This document shows, one piece after another, positions 7,274 through 17,192 of a stretch of 35,658 nt of DNA. A model generated the notes under the pieces. That model saw only the letters and a program-made list of their open reading frames with translations, was not told the origin of the DNA and did no database searches. Source of the DNA: an uncultured Amaricoccus sp. (lineage in GTDB: Bacteria; Pseudomonadota; Alphaproteobacteria; Rhodobacterales; Rhodobacteraceae); NCBI RefSeq assembly GCF_937891315.1, contig NZ_CALAGI010000089.1:1-35658 (forward strand). Direction: 5' to 3'. A program made the translations under genes and the position numbers. Within the stretch, counting starts at the first letter, position 1, and every line of letters starts with the position of its first letter.

Positions 7274-8566
7274 CTAGGCGGTGAACGGATCGGTCACGAG
7301 AATTGTATCCTCTCGCTCCGGACTGGTCGATAGCATCGCGACGGGGCAGCGGATCAGCTCCTCCACCCGGCGAACATATTTCACCGCCGCCGCCGGCAGG
7401 TCGGCCCAGGAGCGGGCGCCCGCCGTCGTCTCGGACCAACCGGGCAGCGTCTCGTAGATCGGCTTCACCCGTGCCTGCGGCGCCGCCGCCGTGGGCAGAT
7501 GATCGATCCGCTTGCCGTCGAGTTCGTAGGCGACGCAGATCTTCAGCGTCTCGAACCCGTCGAGCACGTCGAGCTTGGTGAGCGCGATGCCCTTGACGCC
7601 GCTCGTCACGCAGGTCTGGCGTACCAGCACCGCGTCGAACCAGCCACAGCGCCGCTTGCGTCCGGTGACGGTGCCGAACTCGCGCCCGCGCTCACCGAGC
7701 CGCTGGCCGTCCGCGTCATGCAGCTCGGCCGGAAACGGCCCCTCGCCGACCCGCGTGGTATAGGCCTTGACGATGCCGAGCACGAAATCGACCGCCCCCG
7801 GCCCCATGCCCGTGCCGGTCGCTGCCATGCCGGCGAGCGTGTTGGAGGAGGTGACATAGGGATAGGTGCCGAAATCGATGTCGAGCAGCGCGCCTTGCGC
7901 CCCCTCGAACAGGATGCGCTTGCCCCGCCGGCGCTTCTGGTCGAGCACGCGCCAGACCGGCGCCGCGTAGGCCAGCACCTCGGGCGCCACTTCGAGCAGC
8001 CGCGCCTTCAGCTCGGCGCGGTCGATCTGGGTCGCCCCGAGGCCGGCGCGCAGCGCGTCGTGATGGGCGAGCAGCCGGTCGAGCCGGGTGTCGAGCGTCG
8101 TCTCGTCGGCGAGATCGGCGACGCGGATCGTGCGCCGCCCGACCTTGTCCTCGTAGGCCGGGCCGATGCCGCGGCCGGTGGTGCCGATCTTCGCCACCCC
8201 CGCCGCTTCCTCGCGCAGGCGGTCGAGATCCTGGTGCAGCGGCAGGATCAGCGGCGTGTTCTCGGCGATCATCAGCGTCTTGGGCGTGATCTCGATGCCC
8301 TGCGCCCGCAGCTTGCCGATCTCGGCGAGCAGCGCCCAGGGATCGAGCACCACGCCGTTGCCGATGACGCTGAGCTTGCCCGGCCGCACGATGCCCGAGG
8401 GCAGCAGCGACAACTTGTAGACCTGCCCGTCGATGACCAGCGTATGACCCGCGTTGTGGCCGCCCTGAAAACGGGCGATGACGTCGGCGCGTTCGCTGAG
8501 CCAGTCGACGATCTTGCCCTTGCCCTCGTCACCCCACTGGGCGCCGACTACCACGACATTGGCCAT
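7274..8566 (-). CDS. purA: Adenylosuccinate synthetase
   Basis: This enzyme joins IMP and aspartate using GTP to form adenylosuccinate, the first committed step to AMP. The 430-residue product has the usual length. The N-terminal P-loop-like motif QWGDEGKGK (residues 10-18) includes the catalytic Asp13. GGHNAGHTLV supplies the catalytic His, and GRGIGPAYEDK, FEGAQGALLDIDFGTYPYVTSSN and the GTP-binding TKLDVLDGF segment are all present. ATG at 8566 gives the normal MANVVVVGAQWGDEG start and follows AAGGAT; the in-frame start at 8590 is less likely. It leads a minus-strand run with DUF2842, creA and thiamine pyrophosphokinase genes. Confidence 0.97.
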   Translation of the reverse strand: MANVVVVGAQWGDEGKGKIVDWLSERADVIARFQGGHNAGHTLVIDGQVYKLSLLPSGIVRPGKLSVIGNGVVLDPWALLAEIGKLRAQGIEITPKTLMIAENTPLILPLHQDLDRLREEAAGVAKIGTTGRGIGPAYEDKVGRRTIRVADLADETTLDTRLDRLLAHHDALRAGLGATQIDRAELKARLLEVAPEVLAYAAPVWRVLDQKRRRGKRILFEGAQGALLDIDFGTYPYVTSSNTLAGMAATGTGMGPGAVDFVLGIVKAYTTRVGEGPFPAELHDADGQRLGERGREFGTVTGRKRRCGWFDAVLVRQTCVTSGVKGIALTKLDVLDGFETLKICVAYELDGKRIDHLPTAAAPQARVKPIYETLPGWSETTAGARSWADLPAAAVKYVRRVEELIRCPVAMLSTSPEREDTILVTDPFTA

Positions 8567-8665
8567 GAGAGATCCTTTTTCCGGACGCAAGTCGGCGCCT
8601 TATAGCGGTGGGACACGCGGCTCGGAACTGCTAAAACGCGGCCGTTCGCCAGCGGAGACCCCGGC

Positions 8666-9100
8666 ATGCCATCCATGTTCGACAACTGGACGTTCTGGGC
8701 CCTGCTTTCCGCCGCCTTCGCCGCGCTGACGGCGATCCTCGCCAAGGTCGGCGTCTCCGGCATCGGGTCGGACTTCGCGACATTGGTCCGGACAATGGTG
8801 ATCCTCGCCTTCGCCGCTGGCGTCGTCGCCGTGACCCGCGGCTGGCCCGCGCCCGGCAGCGTCCCGGCGCGCACCATCGTGTTCCTCGTGCTGTCCGGCC
8901 TCGCGACCGGCGCGTCCTGGCTCTGCTATTTTCGCGCGCTGAAACTCGGCGACGCGGCCAGGGTAGCGCCGATCGACAAGCTGAGCGTCGTGCTGGTCGC
9001 AGTGTTCGGCGTCGCCTTTCTCGGCGAGCGGCTGGCGCCGCTCAACTGGCTCGGCATCGCGCTGATCGCCGCCGGCGCCATCCTCGTCGGCTGGCGCTGA
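8666..9100 (+). CDS. Half-size EamA/DMT transporter
   Basis: A 144-residue membrane protein containing one EamA domain with about five hydrophobic segments, half of the usual ten-helix drug/metabolite transporter. It includes the family-typical SWLCYFRALKLGDAARVAPI segment and the ending FLGERLAPLNWLGIALIAAG. Single-domain EamA proteins usually work as homodimers in dual or opposed topology. The ATG at 8666 follows CGGAGA. It is divergent from purA, with 99 bases between start codons for both promoters, and convergent with serA. The substrate is unknown. Confidence 0.85.
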   Translation: MPSMFDNWTFWALLSAAFAALTAILAKVGVSGIGSDFATLVRTMVILAFAAGVVAVTRGWPAPGSVPARTIVFLVLSGLATGASWLCYFRALKLGDAARVAPIDKLSVVLVAVFGVAFLGERLAPLNWLGIALIAAGAILVGWR

Positions 9101-9259
9101 GGCGGGTCACGCGTCATTGACTCAATCCCACCTTCGCGCAAGCAGGCTGGAGGGAGGCCGCGCGCGGAGACCGCGAGGATCATCCGCTCCCGCGAAAACA
9201 GCTTCGACCGCGACGGATATCCACGCGCGCCGCTCGGGAGCCGCGCGAGTGGAGGCTGG

Positions 9260-10855
9260 CTAAAAGAACGCCAGCGACTTCGCCTGACGCACCTGACTAA
9301 GCGCCGCGATCTCGGCGAGTGTGTCCGCGCTGATCTTCTCATCGACGCCGAGCAGCGCGATCGCCTCGCCGCTCTTCACTTCGCGGCCCAGTGCGAAGGT
9401 CGCGATATTGACCCCGAGCGCGCCGAGCTTGGTGCCGAGCGCGCCGATATAGCCCGGCGTGTCGGTATTCGTCGTGTAGAGCATGTGCCGCATCGGCTCG
9501 GCCTCGAGATTGATCCCCTTGATCTGGATGAACCGCGGCCGACCGTCGGAATAGATCGTGCCGGCGACCGAACGGGTCATCGCCTCGGTGGTCACGACGA
9601 GCCGGATGTAGGAGCCGAAGGCGCCTTGGGCGTCCTTGCGTGTCTCGGCGATATGCATGCCGCGCTCGCGCGCGACCACCGGGGCCGAGACCATGTTGAC
9701 CCCGCCCTCGCCGACCAGCGGCCGCAGGAGGCCGGCGGTCAGCGCGGCGGTCAGCGGCTTCATGTTCAGATGGCCGACCTCGCCGACATATTCGATCTCG
9801 ATCTCGGTGATCGGGCTCTCCGTCACCTGGCCGGCGAAGCTGCCCAGCGTCTCGGCGAGGCCGATCCAGGGCTTCAGGATCGGCGCCTCCTCGGCGGTCA
9901 CGCTCGGCGCGTTGAGCGCGTTCGAGATCGCGCCGTTCATCAGATAGTCCGACATCTGCTCGGCCACCTGCAGCGCGACGTTCTCCTGCGCTTCCGAGGT
10001 CGAAGCGCCGAGATGCGGCGTGCAGACCATGTTCGGCGCGTCGAAGAGCGGGTTCTCCTTGGCCGGCTCGACCCCGAACACGTCGAAGCCGGCGCCGGCG
10101 AGATGGCCGGACTTCAGCGCCTCGGCCAGCGCCGCCTCGTCGACCAGCCCGCCGCGGGCGCAGTTGATCAGCCGCGCGCCCGGCTTCATCCTTGCGATCC
10201 GCTCCGCCGAGAGGATGTTGGCGGTCTTCTCGGTCTTCGGCACATGCAGGGTCACGAAGTCCGCGCGGGCGAGCAGGTCGTCCACTTCCTCGATCCGCTC
10301 GATCCCGAGGCTCTGCGCCCGCTCGGCCGACAGGAACGGGTCGTAGGCGATGACCTTCATCTTCAGCCCGATGGCGCGGCTGGCGACCACGGAGCCGATA
10401 TTGCCGGCGCCGATCAGGCCCAGCGTCTTGCCGGTGATCTCGACCCCCATGAATTTCGACTTCTCCCACTTGCCGGCGCGGGTCGAGGCGTCGGCGGCGG
10501 GGAGTTGGCGGGCGACGGCGAACATCATGGCGATCGCATGTTCGGCGGTGGTGATCGAATTGCCGAAGGGCGTGTTCATCACCACGATGCCCTTGGCGCT
10601 GGCGGCGGGAATATCGACATTGTCGACGCCGATCCCGGCGCGGCCGATCACCTTGAGATTGGTCGCCTTCTCGATCAGTTCGGCCGTGACCTTGGTCGCC
10701 GAGCGGATGGCGAGACCGTCATAGCCGCCGATGATCTCGGCGAGCTTCGCCGGATCCTTGCCGAGCTTCGGCTGGAAATCGACCTCGACGCCCGCGTCCT
10801 TGAAGATCTGGACGGCGGCGTCGCTGAGTTCGTCGGAAATGAGAACCTTGGGCAT
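9260..10855 (-). CDS. serA: D-3-phosphoglycerate dehydrogenase
   Basis: This NAD-dependent enzyme oxidises 3-phosphoglycerate to 3-phosphohydroxypyruvate, the first step of the phosphorylated serine pathway. The 531-residue product is the long form: substrate- and NAD-binding domains (about 1-320), an intervening allosteric substrate-binding domain (about 320-455) and a C-terminal ACT domain (about 455-531) that usually binds serine. The dinucleotide loop GAGNIG begins at G149; the catalytic Arg, Glu and His are in NCARGGLVDE, FGVEPAKENP and TPHLGASTSEAQ. ATG at 10855 follows AGGATG. It lies 79 bases downstream of serC and is presumably transcribed with it. Confidence 0.97.
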   Translation of the reverse strand: MPKVLISDELSDAAVQIFKDAGVEVDFQPKLGKDPAKLAEIIGGYDGLAIRSATKVTAELIEKATNLKVIGRAGIGVDNVDIPAASAKGIVVMNTPFGNSITTAEHAIAMMFAVARQLPAADASTRAGKWEKSKFMGVEITGKTLGLIGAGNIGSVVASRAIGLKMKVIAYDPFLSAERAQSLGIERIEEVDDLLARADFVTLHVPKTEKTANILSAERIARMKPGARLINCARGGLVDEAALAEALKSGHLAGAGFDVFGVEPAKENPLFDAPNMVCTPHLGASTSEAQENVALQVAEQMSDYLMNGAISNALNAPSVTAEEAPILKPWIGLAETLGSFAGQVTESPITEIEIEYVGEVGHLNMKPLTAALTAGLLRPLVGEGGVNMVSAPVVARERGMHIAETRKDAQGAFGSYIRLVVTTEAMTRSVAGTIYSDGRPRFIQIKGINLEAEPMRHMLYTTNTDTPGYIGALGTKLGALGVNIATFALGREVKSGEAIALLGVDEKISADTLAEIAALSQVRQAKSLAFF

Positions 10856-10934
10856 GTGAATACATCCTGCTGTCGAACCCGCGCGGGTCCGGTGCGAAGG
10901 GAATGGGGAGGGAGACGCCTCGCGGCGCCGGAGG

Positions 10935-12125
<1,191 letters not shown>

Positions 12126-12141
12126 GGGCCAACTCCATCGT

Positions 12142-12177
12142 CAGGGCGAGGTTACTGAGCCCGCCCCGCTCACCCTG
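12142..12177 (-). ncRNA. Structured serC leader, possible serC RNA motif
   Basis: Read on the minus strand, CAGGG and CCCTG enclose an immediately stacked TGAGC/GCTCA stem with a GGGGCGG loop and the single-stranded GTAACCTCG. The element ends about 17 bases before the serC ATG, close to its ribosome-binding site. The conserved serC leader motif of alphaproteobacteria lies in this position, and the GGCTCAGTAACCTC string is reminiscent of it, but I could not compare with the Rfam model. A competing GGGCG/CGCCC pairing is possible. Confidence 0.45.
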
Positions 12178-12200
12178 GTCCGGGGACGCGCCCGGGACGC

Positions 12201-12229
12201 CGGATATGCGATTCCGCGGCATCTGCCAA
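12201..12229 (-). promoter_or_regulatory. serC promoter candidate
   Basis: Minus strand TTGGCA (12224-12229), a 17-base spacer, then TATCCG (12201-12206). The transcript would start near 12195 and carry a leader of about 70 bases that contains the structured element. Confidence 0.35.
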
Positions 12230-12273
12230 GAGGGTTTTGCCAAATCGCTTGACGATCGCCCAACGGCCGTCAC

Positions 12274-13290
12274 TCAGGCTAGGATGAAGTCCTGCGCCGT
12301 GTAGGCCGACGCATGAATCTCACCATCCTTGATGAGAATCCGAAGTTCGAACGCCGCGTCGTCATCGAGATTGCCGCGCACCAGCGTATCGGACCCCCGA
12401 TCGACCAGCGAAAGATGCCCCGCGCCCGTTCCCCCGAACACGAAGCCTTCGTGATCAAAGTTGGTGTCGGAATTGATGGCATCGATGCCCGACAGGTCGA
12501 TCAGATCGCCCCCCGCCCGTCCCGCGCCCTCGAATGCGATTGCGCCGTCGCCCGCCGCGATCACGTCGCGCGGCGGCTTGTCATCGAAATAGTACTGGAA
12601 CAGAAACGTGTCCGCGCCGCGGCCGCCGGTCAGCGTTTCGGCCACGAAGCCATTGGCGATCAGCAGATCCGCGCCATTCCCGCCGTGGAGATCCGATCCC
12701 CCTTCCAGCGAATCCTTCCCGTCCAGGCCATATTGCGTTTCGCCTCTTGAAATCACGTTGTCGGAGGCATTCCCGACGACCTTGCCGACCAGGGCCTCGA
12801 CGAAGACGTTCTCGACATTTCGGGGCAGGACATATTTGTCCAGCGCCGCGCGCACCCACACCGTATCGTCGCCCTGGCCGCCGCATTCGAAGATCACGTC
12901 GCCGCGGTCGAAGATATTGTATGTGTCGTCGCCCTTGCCGCCGACCATCGTGTCGGCGCCGTTGGGAAGATTTTCCCCCGAGAAATCGGGATCAAACTCG
13001 TCGGCGCCATCGCCACCGATGAGAAGGTCCCTTCCCGCGCCTCCCAGCAACTGCGCGCCGCCCTCCGCGGCCCGGGCGTCGAGCACGTCCTTTCCATCGT
13101 CGCCGGTGGCATAACCCGTCTCGGGGCCAAACTGGATGATGTCGTTTCCACCGTAGCCATGGATGCCGACGGTGACCCCGTTCGTTCCCGTCAATCCGGT
13201 CGGATCGCTGGTAACCCCCGGCGAAAGGTAGTTGCGAAGGATCAGGTCGCTTCCCTCGGTGCCGTGGATATACGAATAGACATCCGCCAT
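12274..13290 (-). CDS. RTX calcium-binding repeat protein
   Basis: A 338-residue protein made largely of hemolysin-type nonapeptide repeats: GGAGRDLLIGGDGADEF, GGKGDDTYNIFDRGD, GGQGDDTVWVRAALD, GLDGKDSLEGGSDL, GGNGADLLI and GGRGADTFLF. In known RTX proteins these fold into calcium-bound beta-rolls outside the cell. There is no signal peptide, as expected for type I secretion, and the last quarter (DLIDLSGIDAI, then a short beta-rich tail) resembles an RTX C-terminal secretion region. I see no enzymatic domain. ATG at 13290 has GGAGG upstream. No type I ABC exporter, membrane-fusion protein or TolC gene is nearby, so a secretion system elsewhere must serve it. Local GC is slightly lower than in the neighbouring genes. 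Confidence 0.88.
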   Translation of the reverse strand: MADVYSYIHGTEGSDLILRNYLSPGVTSDPTGLTGTNGVTVGIHGYGGNDIIQFGPETGYATGDDGKDVLDARAAEGGAQLLGGAGRDLLIGGDGADEFDPDFSGENLPNGADTMVGGKGDDTYNIFDRGDVIFECGGQGDDTVWVRAALDKYVLPRNVENVFVEALVGKVVGNASDNVISRGETQYGLDGKDSLEGGSDLHGGNGADLLIANGFVAETLTGGRGADTFLFQYYFDDKPPRDVIAAGDGAIAFEGAGRAGGDLIDLSGIDAINSDTNFDHEGFVFGGTGAGHLSLVDRGSDTLVRGNLDDDAAFELRILIKDGEIHASAYTAQDFILA

Positions 13291-13449
13291 TCCGCGCCTC
13301 CACCCTTGACCCGCGCATCCCGCGACCTCGGGAAATCACAACAGGTCACGCGTCGATTCGCATCCATCATCTGGCGGAGATCGAGCTTATTTCCACGCCG
13401 CCGCCGGCGACCTCGCGCCCGCCTTTGCCGCCTGCCAGTGGGCGCGCGG

Positions 13450-14964
13450 CTACCGCTCCGTGAACTTCAGCTCGATCCGCCGGTTCCGCGCCAGCGCCTC
13501 CGGGCTCGTCCCCGTGTCCACCGGCTGGAACTCCCCGAAGCCGGTCGCGGCGAGGCGGTTCGCCGGGACGCCCTGCGTCGCGATCATGTATTGCACCACC
13601 GACAGCGCCCGGGCCTGGCTCAACTGCCAGTTGTCGCGGAAGGCACTGCCCGGGCTGACCGGGGTGCTGTCGGTATGGCCGTCGACGCGGAGCACCCAAT
13701 CGACCTCGGGCGGGATGTCGCCGGAGATCTCGCGGATGACCGAGGCGACGCGCGCCACCTGCGCCTGACCGGCGGCGCCGAGCGTGGCGGAGCCGGGCGC
13801 GAACAGCACCTCGGAGGGGAAGACGAAACGGTCGCCCACCACCTGCACGCCCTCGCGCGCGCCGAGGATCTGGCTCATGCGGCCGAAGAATTCCGAGCGG
13901 TAGCGCGAGAGATCCTTCGCCTCGGCCTCCAGCCGCTTGCGCTCGCGCTCCTCCAGCTCGGCCCGCGCGCTCTGCTCGGCCGCGACCTTGGCGAGGGCGG
14001 CGTTGAGGTTCGAGCCCAGCGTCTCGATCTGAACCTGTGCCGAGAGATCGGCCGACCTGGCCGCGTCGAGCAGCCCTTGCAGCGCGTTGAGCTGGGTCCG
14101 AAGCTCCGCCGTCTGCTGGTTGAGCAGCGCCACCTGCTTCTGGCCTTCCTGCGAGACCTGCTGCTCCTGGGACAGCAGCGCCCGCGCCTGGGCGAGTTCC
14201 GCCGCGCGTTTCTCGGCGTCGCTCAGCACCGTGCCACTGTCCGCCGTCGCCTTGTCGCGCGCGGCCTCGGCGGCGGCGAGCAGGGTCAGCGTCGCCTCGG
14301 CCTTCCTGCGCTGCTCCTCGAGATTGAGCGTCATCGAGGTCAGTTCGGCGCCCGACTCTTCCAGCCGCTTGCGCAAGGCCTCAGCCGCCGCCGCCTCGGT
14401 CAGCCGCGCGGCCTCGGCCGCCGAAAGGGCGGCGTCCTTGCCGGCCGCGTCCGATTTCAGCGACGCGACCAGCGCCTCCATCGCCGCGCGCTTGGCCGCG
14501 TCGAGCCGCGCGGCCTCGGTCGCGGCGTCGACTTCCGTCCGGGCCCTGGCGAGCGCGAGGTCGAGCGCCTCCTTCTGGCTCAGAGCCTCCGCCCTGCCCC
14601 GCTCCGCCGTCTCGGCGCGGCCGGTCAGCTCGGCATCGCGGGCGAGGAGACCCGCGACCTGGCTCTCGAAATCCGCGATCCGCGCCTCGGCCGCCTCGCG
14701 CTCGCCGGTCAGGGTCGCGACCAGCGCCTCCTGCGTGTCGGCCCGCCGCCGCTCAAGCCCCAGCGCGTCGCCGAGGGTCGCCACCTGGGTCGAGAGATCG
14801 GCGAGTTCGGTCCTCTGGCCGGAAATCGTGTCGCGCAGCACGTACTGCAGGATCATGAAGATCGACAGCACGAAGAACAGGATCATCAGGAGCGCGCCCA
14901 TGGCATCGACGAAGCCGGGCCAGATCGCGCCATGGAACCGCGAGGCGCGATGGCCGAGCGCCAC
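13450..14964 (-). CDS. MotB/OmpA-like protein with long coiled coil
   Basis: A 504-residue inner-membrane protein. Residues about 15-42 form one transmembrane segment, beginning WPGFVDAMGALLMILFFVL; Asp20 sits where the proton-binding Asp of MotB sits. Residues about 45-360 are an Ala/Glu/Leu/Arg-rich coiled coil. Residues about 370-504 are an OmpA-like peptidoglycan-binding domain (DGHTDSTPVS, RNRRIELKF). With the gene before it, this should form an ion-driven stator-like complex anchored to the cell wall. The start is GTG at 14964, behind GGGAGGG and two bases after the stop of the MotA-like gene; a longer in-frame opening upstream lies over that gene. The coiled coil is far longer than in flagellar MotB, and no flagellar genes are near. 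Confidence 0.85.
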   Translation of the reverse strand: MALGHRASRFHGAIWPGFVDAMGALLMILFFVLSIFMILQYVLRDTISGQRTELADLSTQVATLGDALGLERRRADTQEALVATLTGEREAAEARIADFESQVAGLLARDAELTGRAETAERGRAEALSQKEALDLALARARTEVDAATEAARLDAAKRAAMEALVASLKSDAAGKDAALSAAEAARLTEAAAAEALRKRLEESGAELTSMTLNLEEQRRKAEATLTLLAAAEAARDKATADSGTVLSDAEKRAAELAQARALLSQEQQVSQEGQKQVALLNQQTAELRTQLNALQGLLDAARSADLSAQVQIETLGSNLNAALAKVAAEQSARAELEERERKRLEAEAKDLSRYRSEFFGRMSQILGAREGVQVVGDRFVFPSEVLFAPGSATLGAAGQAQVARVASVIREISGDIPPEVDWVLRVDGHTDSTPVSPGSAFRDNWQLSQARALSVVQYMIATQGVPANRLAATGFGEFQPVDTGTSPEALARNRRIELKFTER

Positions 14965-14966
14965 GC

Positions 14967-16133
14967 TCAGACCCTCCCGCGGCCAAAGCCGCGCAGCGCG
15001 TCGGTCAGGGCGGCGAGTTCCTGCCGCATCTCGGTCACCATTTCCTGCCGGCCGGCGGCGAGATCCTCGAGGATGCGCAGAACCTGGGTATCGATGCTGC
15101 GCAGCCGGGACCGGGTTTCGGCGTCGAGCCGCCCGGCATCCTCGTCGCGCGCGGCGAGCAGCTCGGCCACCCGCTCCTGCGCCAGAGCGATGCGCTCCAT
15201 GACCGCGTGCTCGGCCGCCCTTGCCTCCGGCGAGGCGATCGCGGCGGCGAGTTCGGCGACCCGGGCGTCGCTCTCGACCGCGCGCGCGGCGCCCTGCTCG
15301 ATCAGCTGGCGCAGGCCGTCGATCTGGGCGGCCGACTGCTCCAGCACGGCGAGCACGTTGCCGGCGTTCAGCCCCTCGTCGCCCTCCATGCCCGGCAGGC
15401 CGATCTTGGTGATCGAGCTCAGCCATTCCTCCAGCTCGCGATAGAAGCGCCCCTGGCCGTGGCTGGCGAAGAGGTCGAGAAGCCCGACGACCAGCGAGCC
15501 GGCGAGGCCGAGCAGCGACGAGGCGAAGGCCGTGCCCATGCCGCCGAGCTGGCCTTCGAGTCCGCCCATCAGCCCGTCGAACACCGTGACCGCGCTCTGG
15601 CCCTCCTTCGGTGCGAGGCTGCGGATGGTCTCGACCACCGCCGGCACCACGGTCGCGAGGCCGTAGAAGGTGCCGAGCAGACCAAGGAAAATCAGGAGGT
15701 TGATGAGGTAGCGCGTCAGATCCCGCTGCTCGTCGAGCCGGGTGGCGACGGAATCGAGGATCGAGCGCGTCGAGGTCGCATTGAGCGAGCGCCGCGCCCG
15801 ACGCTCGCTCAGGAGCGCGGCGAGCGGCGCCAGAAGGCCCGGCGGATCGGTGAAATCATGCCCCGGCCGGTCGAGCGCGAAGCCCTCGATCCAGCTGACC
15901 GAGGAAATGAGGGTGGTGACCTGCCAGAAACAGGCGGCGACGCCGACGAGAAAGACGAAGGCGATGAAACCATTGAGCCAGGGCGAGGCGAGAAAGACCG
16001 GCATCACTTGCCGGTAGAGCAGGACGCCCAGTCCCGTCGCCAGCCCCAACGCGACCAGCATCATCACGATCTGCCGCACGGGTTGCGAGAACTGCGACTC
16101 CGTCTTCGCTTCCATCCGGGGACTGAGCGCCAT
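14967..16133 (-). CDS. MotA/TolQ/ExbB-like proton-channel protein
   Basis: A 388-residue membrane protein with hydrophobic segments at about 20-42, 53-78, 140-167 and 203-230. The last two carry the MotA/TolQ/ExbB pattern (LLIFLGLLGTFYGLATVVPA and GGMGTAFASSLLGLAGSLV). After the fourth segment a cytoplasmic tail of about 150 residues is largely helical and predicted to coil (AQIDGLRQLIEQGAARAV onward). ATG at 16133 has AAAGG upstream. It overlaps nothing and is followed after two bases by its OmpA-like partner, so the two are surely co-expressed. Such pairs are often labelled biopolymer transporter and peptidoglycan-binding protein in alphaproteobacteria, but their role is not settled. Confidence 0.82.
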   Translation of the reverse strand: MALSPRMEAKTESQFSQPVRQIVMMLVALGLATGLGVLLYRQVMPVFLASPWLNGFIAFVFLVGVAACFWQVTTLISSVSWIEGFALDRPGHDFTDPPGLLAPLAALLSERRARRSLNATSTRSILDSVATRLDEQRDLTRYLINLLIFLGLLGTFYGLATVVPAVVETIRSLAPKEGQSAVTVFDGLMGGLEGQLGGMGTAFASSLLGLAGSLVVGLLDLFASHGQGRFYRELEEWLSSITKIGLPGMEGDEGLNAGNVLAVLEQSAAQIDGLRQLIEQGAARAVESDARVAELAAAIASPEARAAEHAVMERIALAQERVAELLAARDEDAGRLDAETRSRLRSIDTQVLRILEDLAAGRQEMVTEMRQELAALTDALRGFGRGRV

Positions 16134-16268
16134 ATTCGCCTTTCTTGTTCCCTGCTCGCGCCCGGACCTTACTGCGCCGACCGGGACTTTCCAACCGGCT
16201 TGTGTCGCAGCGAAATCCGGCGCAACCCTTGGCGGGGCCCCGCGCGGCCGTCATGGGAGGAACACCGC

Positions 16269-17192
16269 ATGCAAGCCTTCGGCGCGCCGGCCATCGCGAT
16301 CCTGATCTTCGCCGTCATCCTGATCTGGACGATGGTCAAGGCCGTTCCCCAGGGCGAGAACTGGACCGTCGAGCGCTTCGGACGCTATACCCGCACCCTC
16401 GCGCCGGGACTGCGTTTCCTGATCCCGCTGATGGATCGGGTCGGGGCCAGGATCAACATGATGGAGACGGTGCTCGATGTCGAACAACAGGAGGTGATCA
16501 CCCGCGACAATGCCATGGTCGTCGCGGACGCGGTCGCCTTCTATCAGGTGGTCGATGCCTCGCGCGCGGCCTACGAGGTGAAGAACCTCGAACTGTCGCT
16601 GAAGAACATCAGCCAGACCAATATCCGCTCGGTGCTCGGCTCGATGGATCTCGACGAGGCGCTGTCGAACCGCGACCAGATCAACCTGCGGCTGCTGTCG
16701 GTGATCGACCATGCCTCGACGCCCTGGGGCGTGAAGGTGACGCGGGTCGAGATCAAGGATCTGGCGCCGCCGCCGGACATTTCCGAGGCGATGGCGCGGC
16801 AGATGAAGGCCGAGCGGCTGAAGCGGGCCGAGATCCTGACCGCCGAGGGGCAGAAGCAGTCGGCGATCCTCAAGGCGGAGGGCGAGCGCGAGGCGCAGAT
16901 CCGCGAAGCCGAGGGCCGGCGCGAGGCGGCGTTCCTCGATGCCGAGGCGCGGGAGCGCTCGGCCGAGGCGGAGGCCAAGGCGACATCCATGGTCTCGGAG
17001 GCGATCGCCAAGGGCGACATCCAGGCGGTGAACTATTTCGTCGCCCAGAAATACACCGAAGCGCTGCGCGACATCGCGGCGAGCCCGAACGCCAAGACCA
17101 TCCTGATGCCGCTGGAAGCCGCGAGCCTGATCGGCTCGATCGCCGGCATCGCCGAGATCGCGAAGGCCGCGCGGCCGCGCGAGGGCGGCTGA
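16269..17192 (+). CDS. SPFH/Band 7 (stomatin-like) protein
   Basis: A 307-residue SPFH protein, similar to QmcA and paraslipins. An N-terminal membrane segment (residues about 4-24) is followed by the Band 7 domain (VPQGENWTVERFGRYTRTL through VTRVEIKDLAPPPDI, about 25-175). A long Ala/Glu/Arg coiled region (about 175-250) and the conserved C-terminal KTILMPLEAASLIGSIAGI segment complete it. These proteins form large membrane-bound cages and often work with NfeD partners and FtsH-type proteases. ATG at 16269 follows GGGAGGA. Its stop overlaps the nfeD start as TGATG, so the two are translationally coupled. It is divergent from the MotA-like gene. Confidence 0.93.
   Translation: MQAFGAPAIAILIFAVILIWTMVKAVPQGENWTVERFGRYTRTLAPGLRFLIPLMDRVGARINMMETVLDVEQQEVITRDNAMVVADAVAFYQVVDASRAAYEVKNLELSLKNISQTNIRSVLGSMDLDEALSNRDQINLRLLSVIDHASTPWGVKVTRVEIKDLAPPPDISEAMARQMKAERLKRAEILTAEGQKQSAILKAEGEREAQIREAEGRREAAFLDAEARERSAEAEAKATSMVSEAIAKGDIQAVNYFVAQKYTEALRDIAASPNAKTILMPLEAASLIGSIAGIAEIAKAARPREGG

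Noticed and set aside
9101..9259. Possible small gene between the EamA gene and serA
   Set aside because: No frame has a start with a good binding site and a sensible product. It is a convergent gap.
14965..15426. Longer start for the OmpA-like protein
   Set aside because: The extension lies over the MotA-like gene in another frame, is Arg/Gly-rich and would bury the membrane segment. GTG at 14964 with a strong binding site is preferred.
13450..16133. MotA-like/OmpA-like pair as the ZorAB part of a Zorya anti-phage system
   Set aside because: The layout is similar, but no ZorC, ZorD helicase/nuclease or ZorE gene is near. Downstream on the same strand is an RTX protein and upstream are SPFH/NfeD genes on the other strand. 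An envelope stator-like complex fits better.
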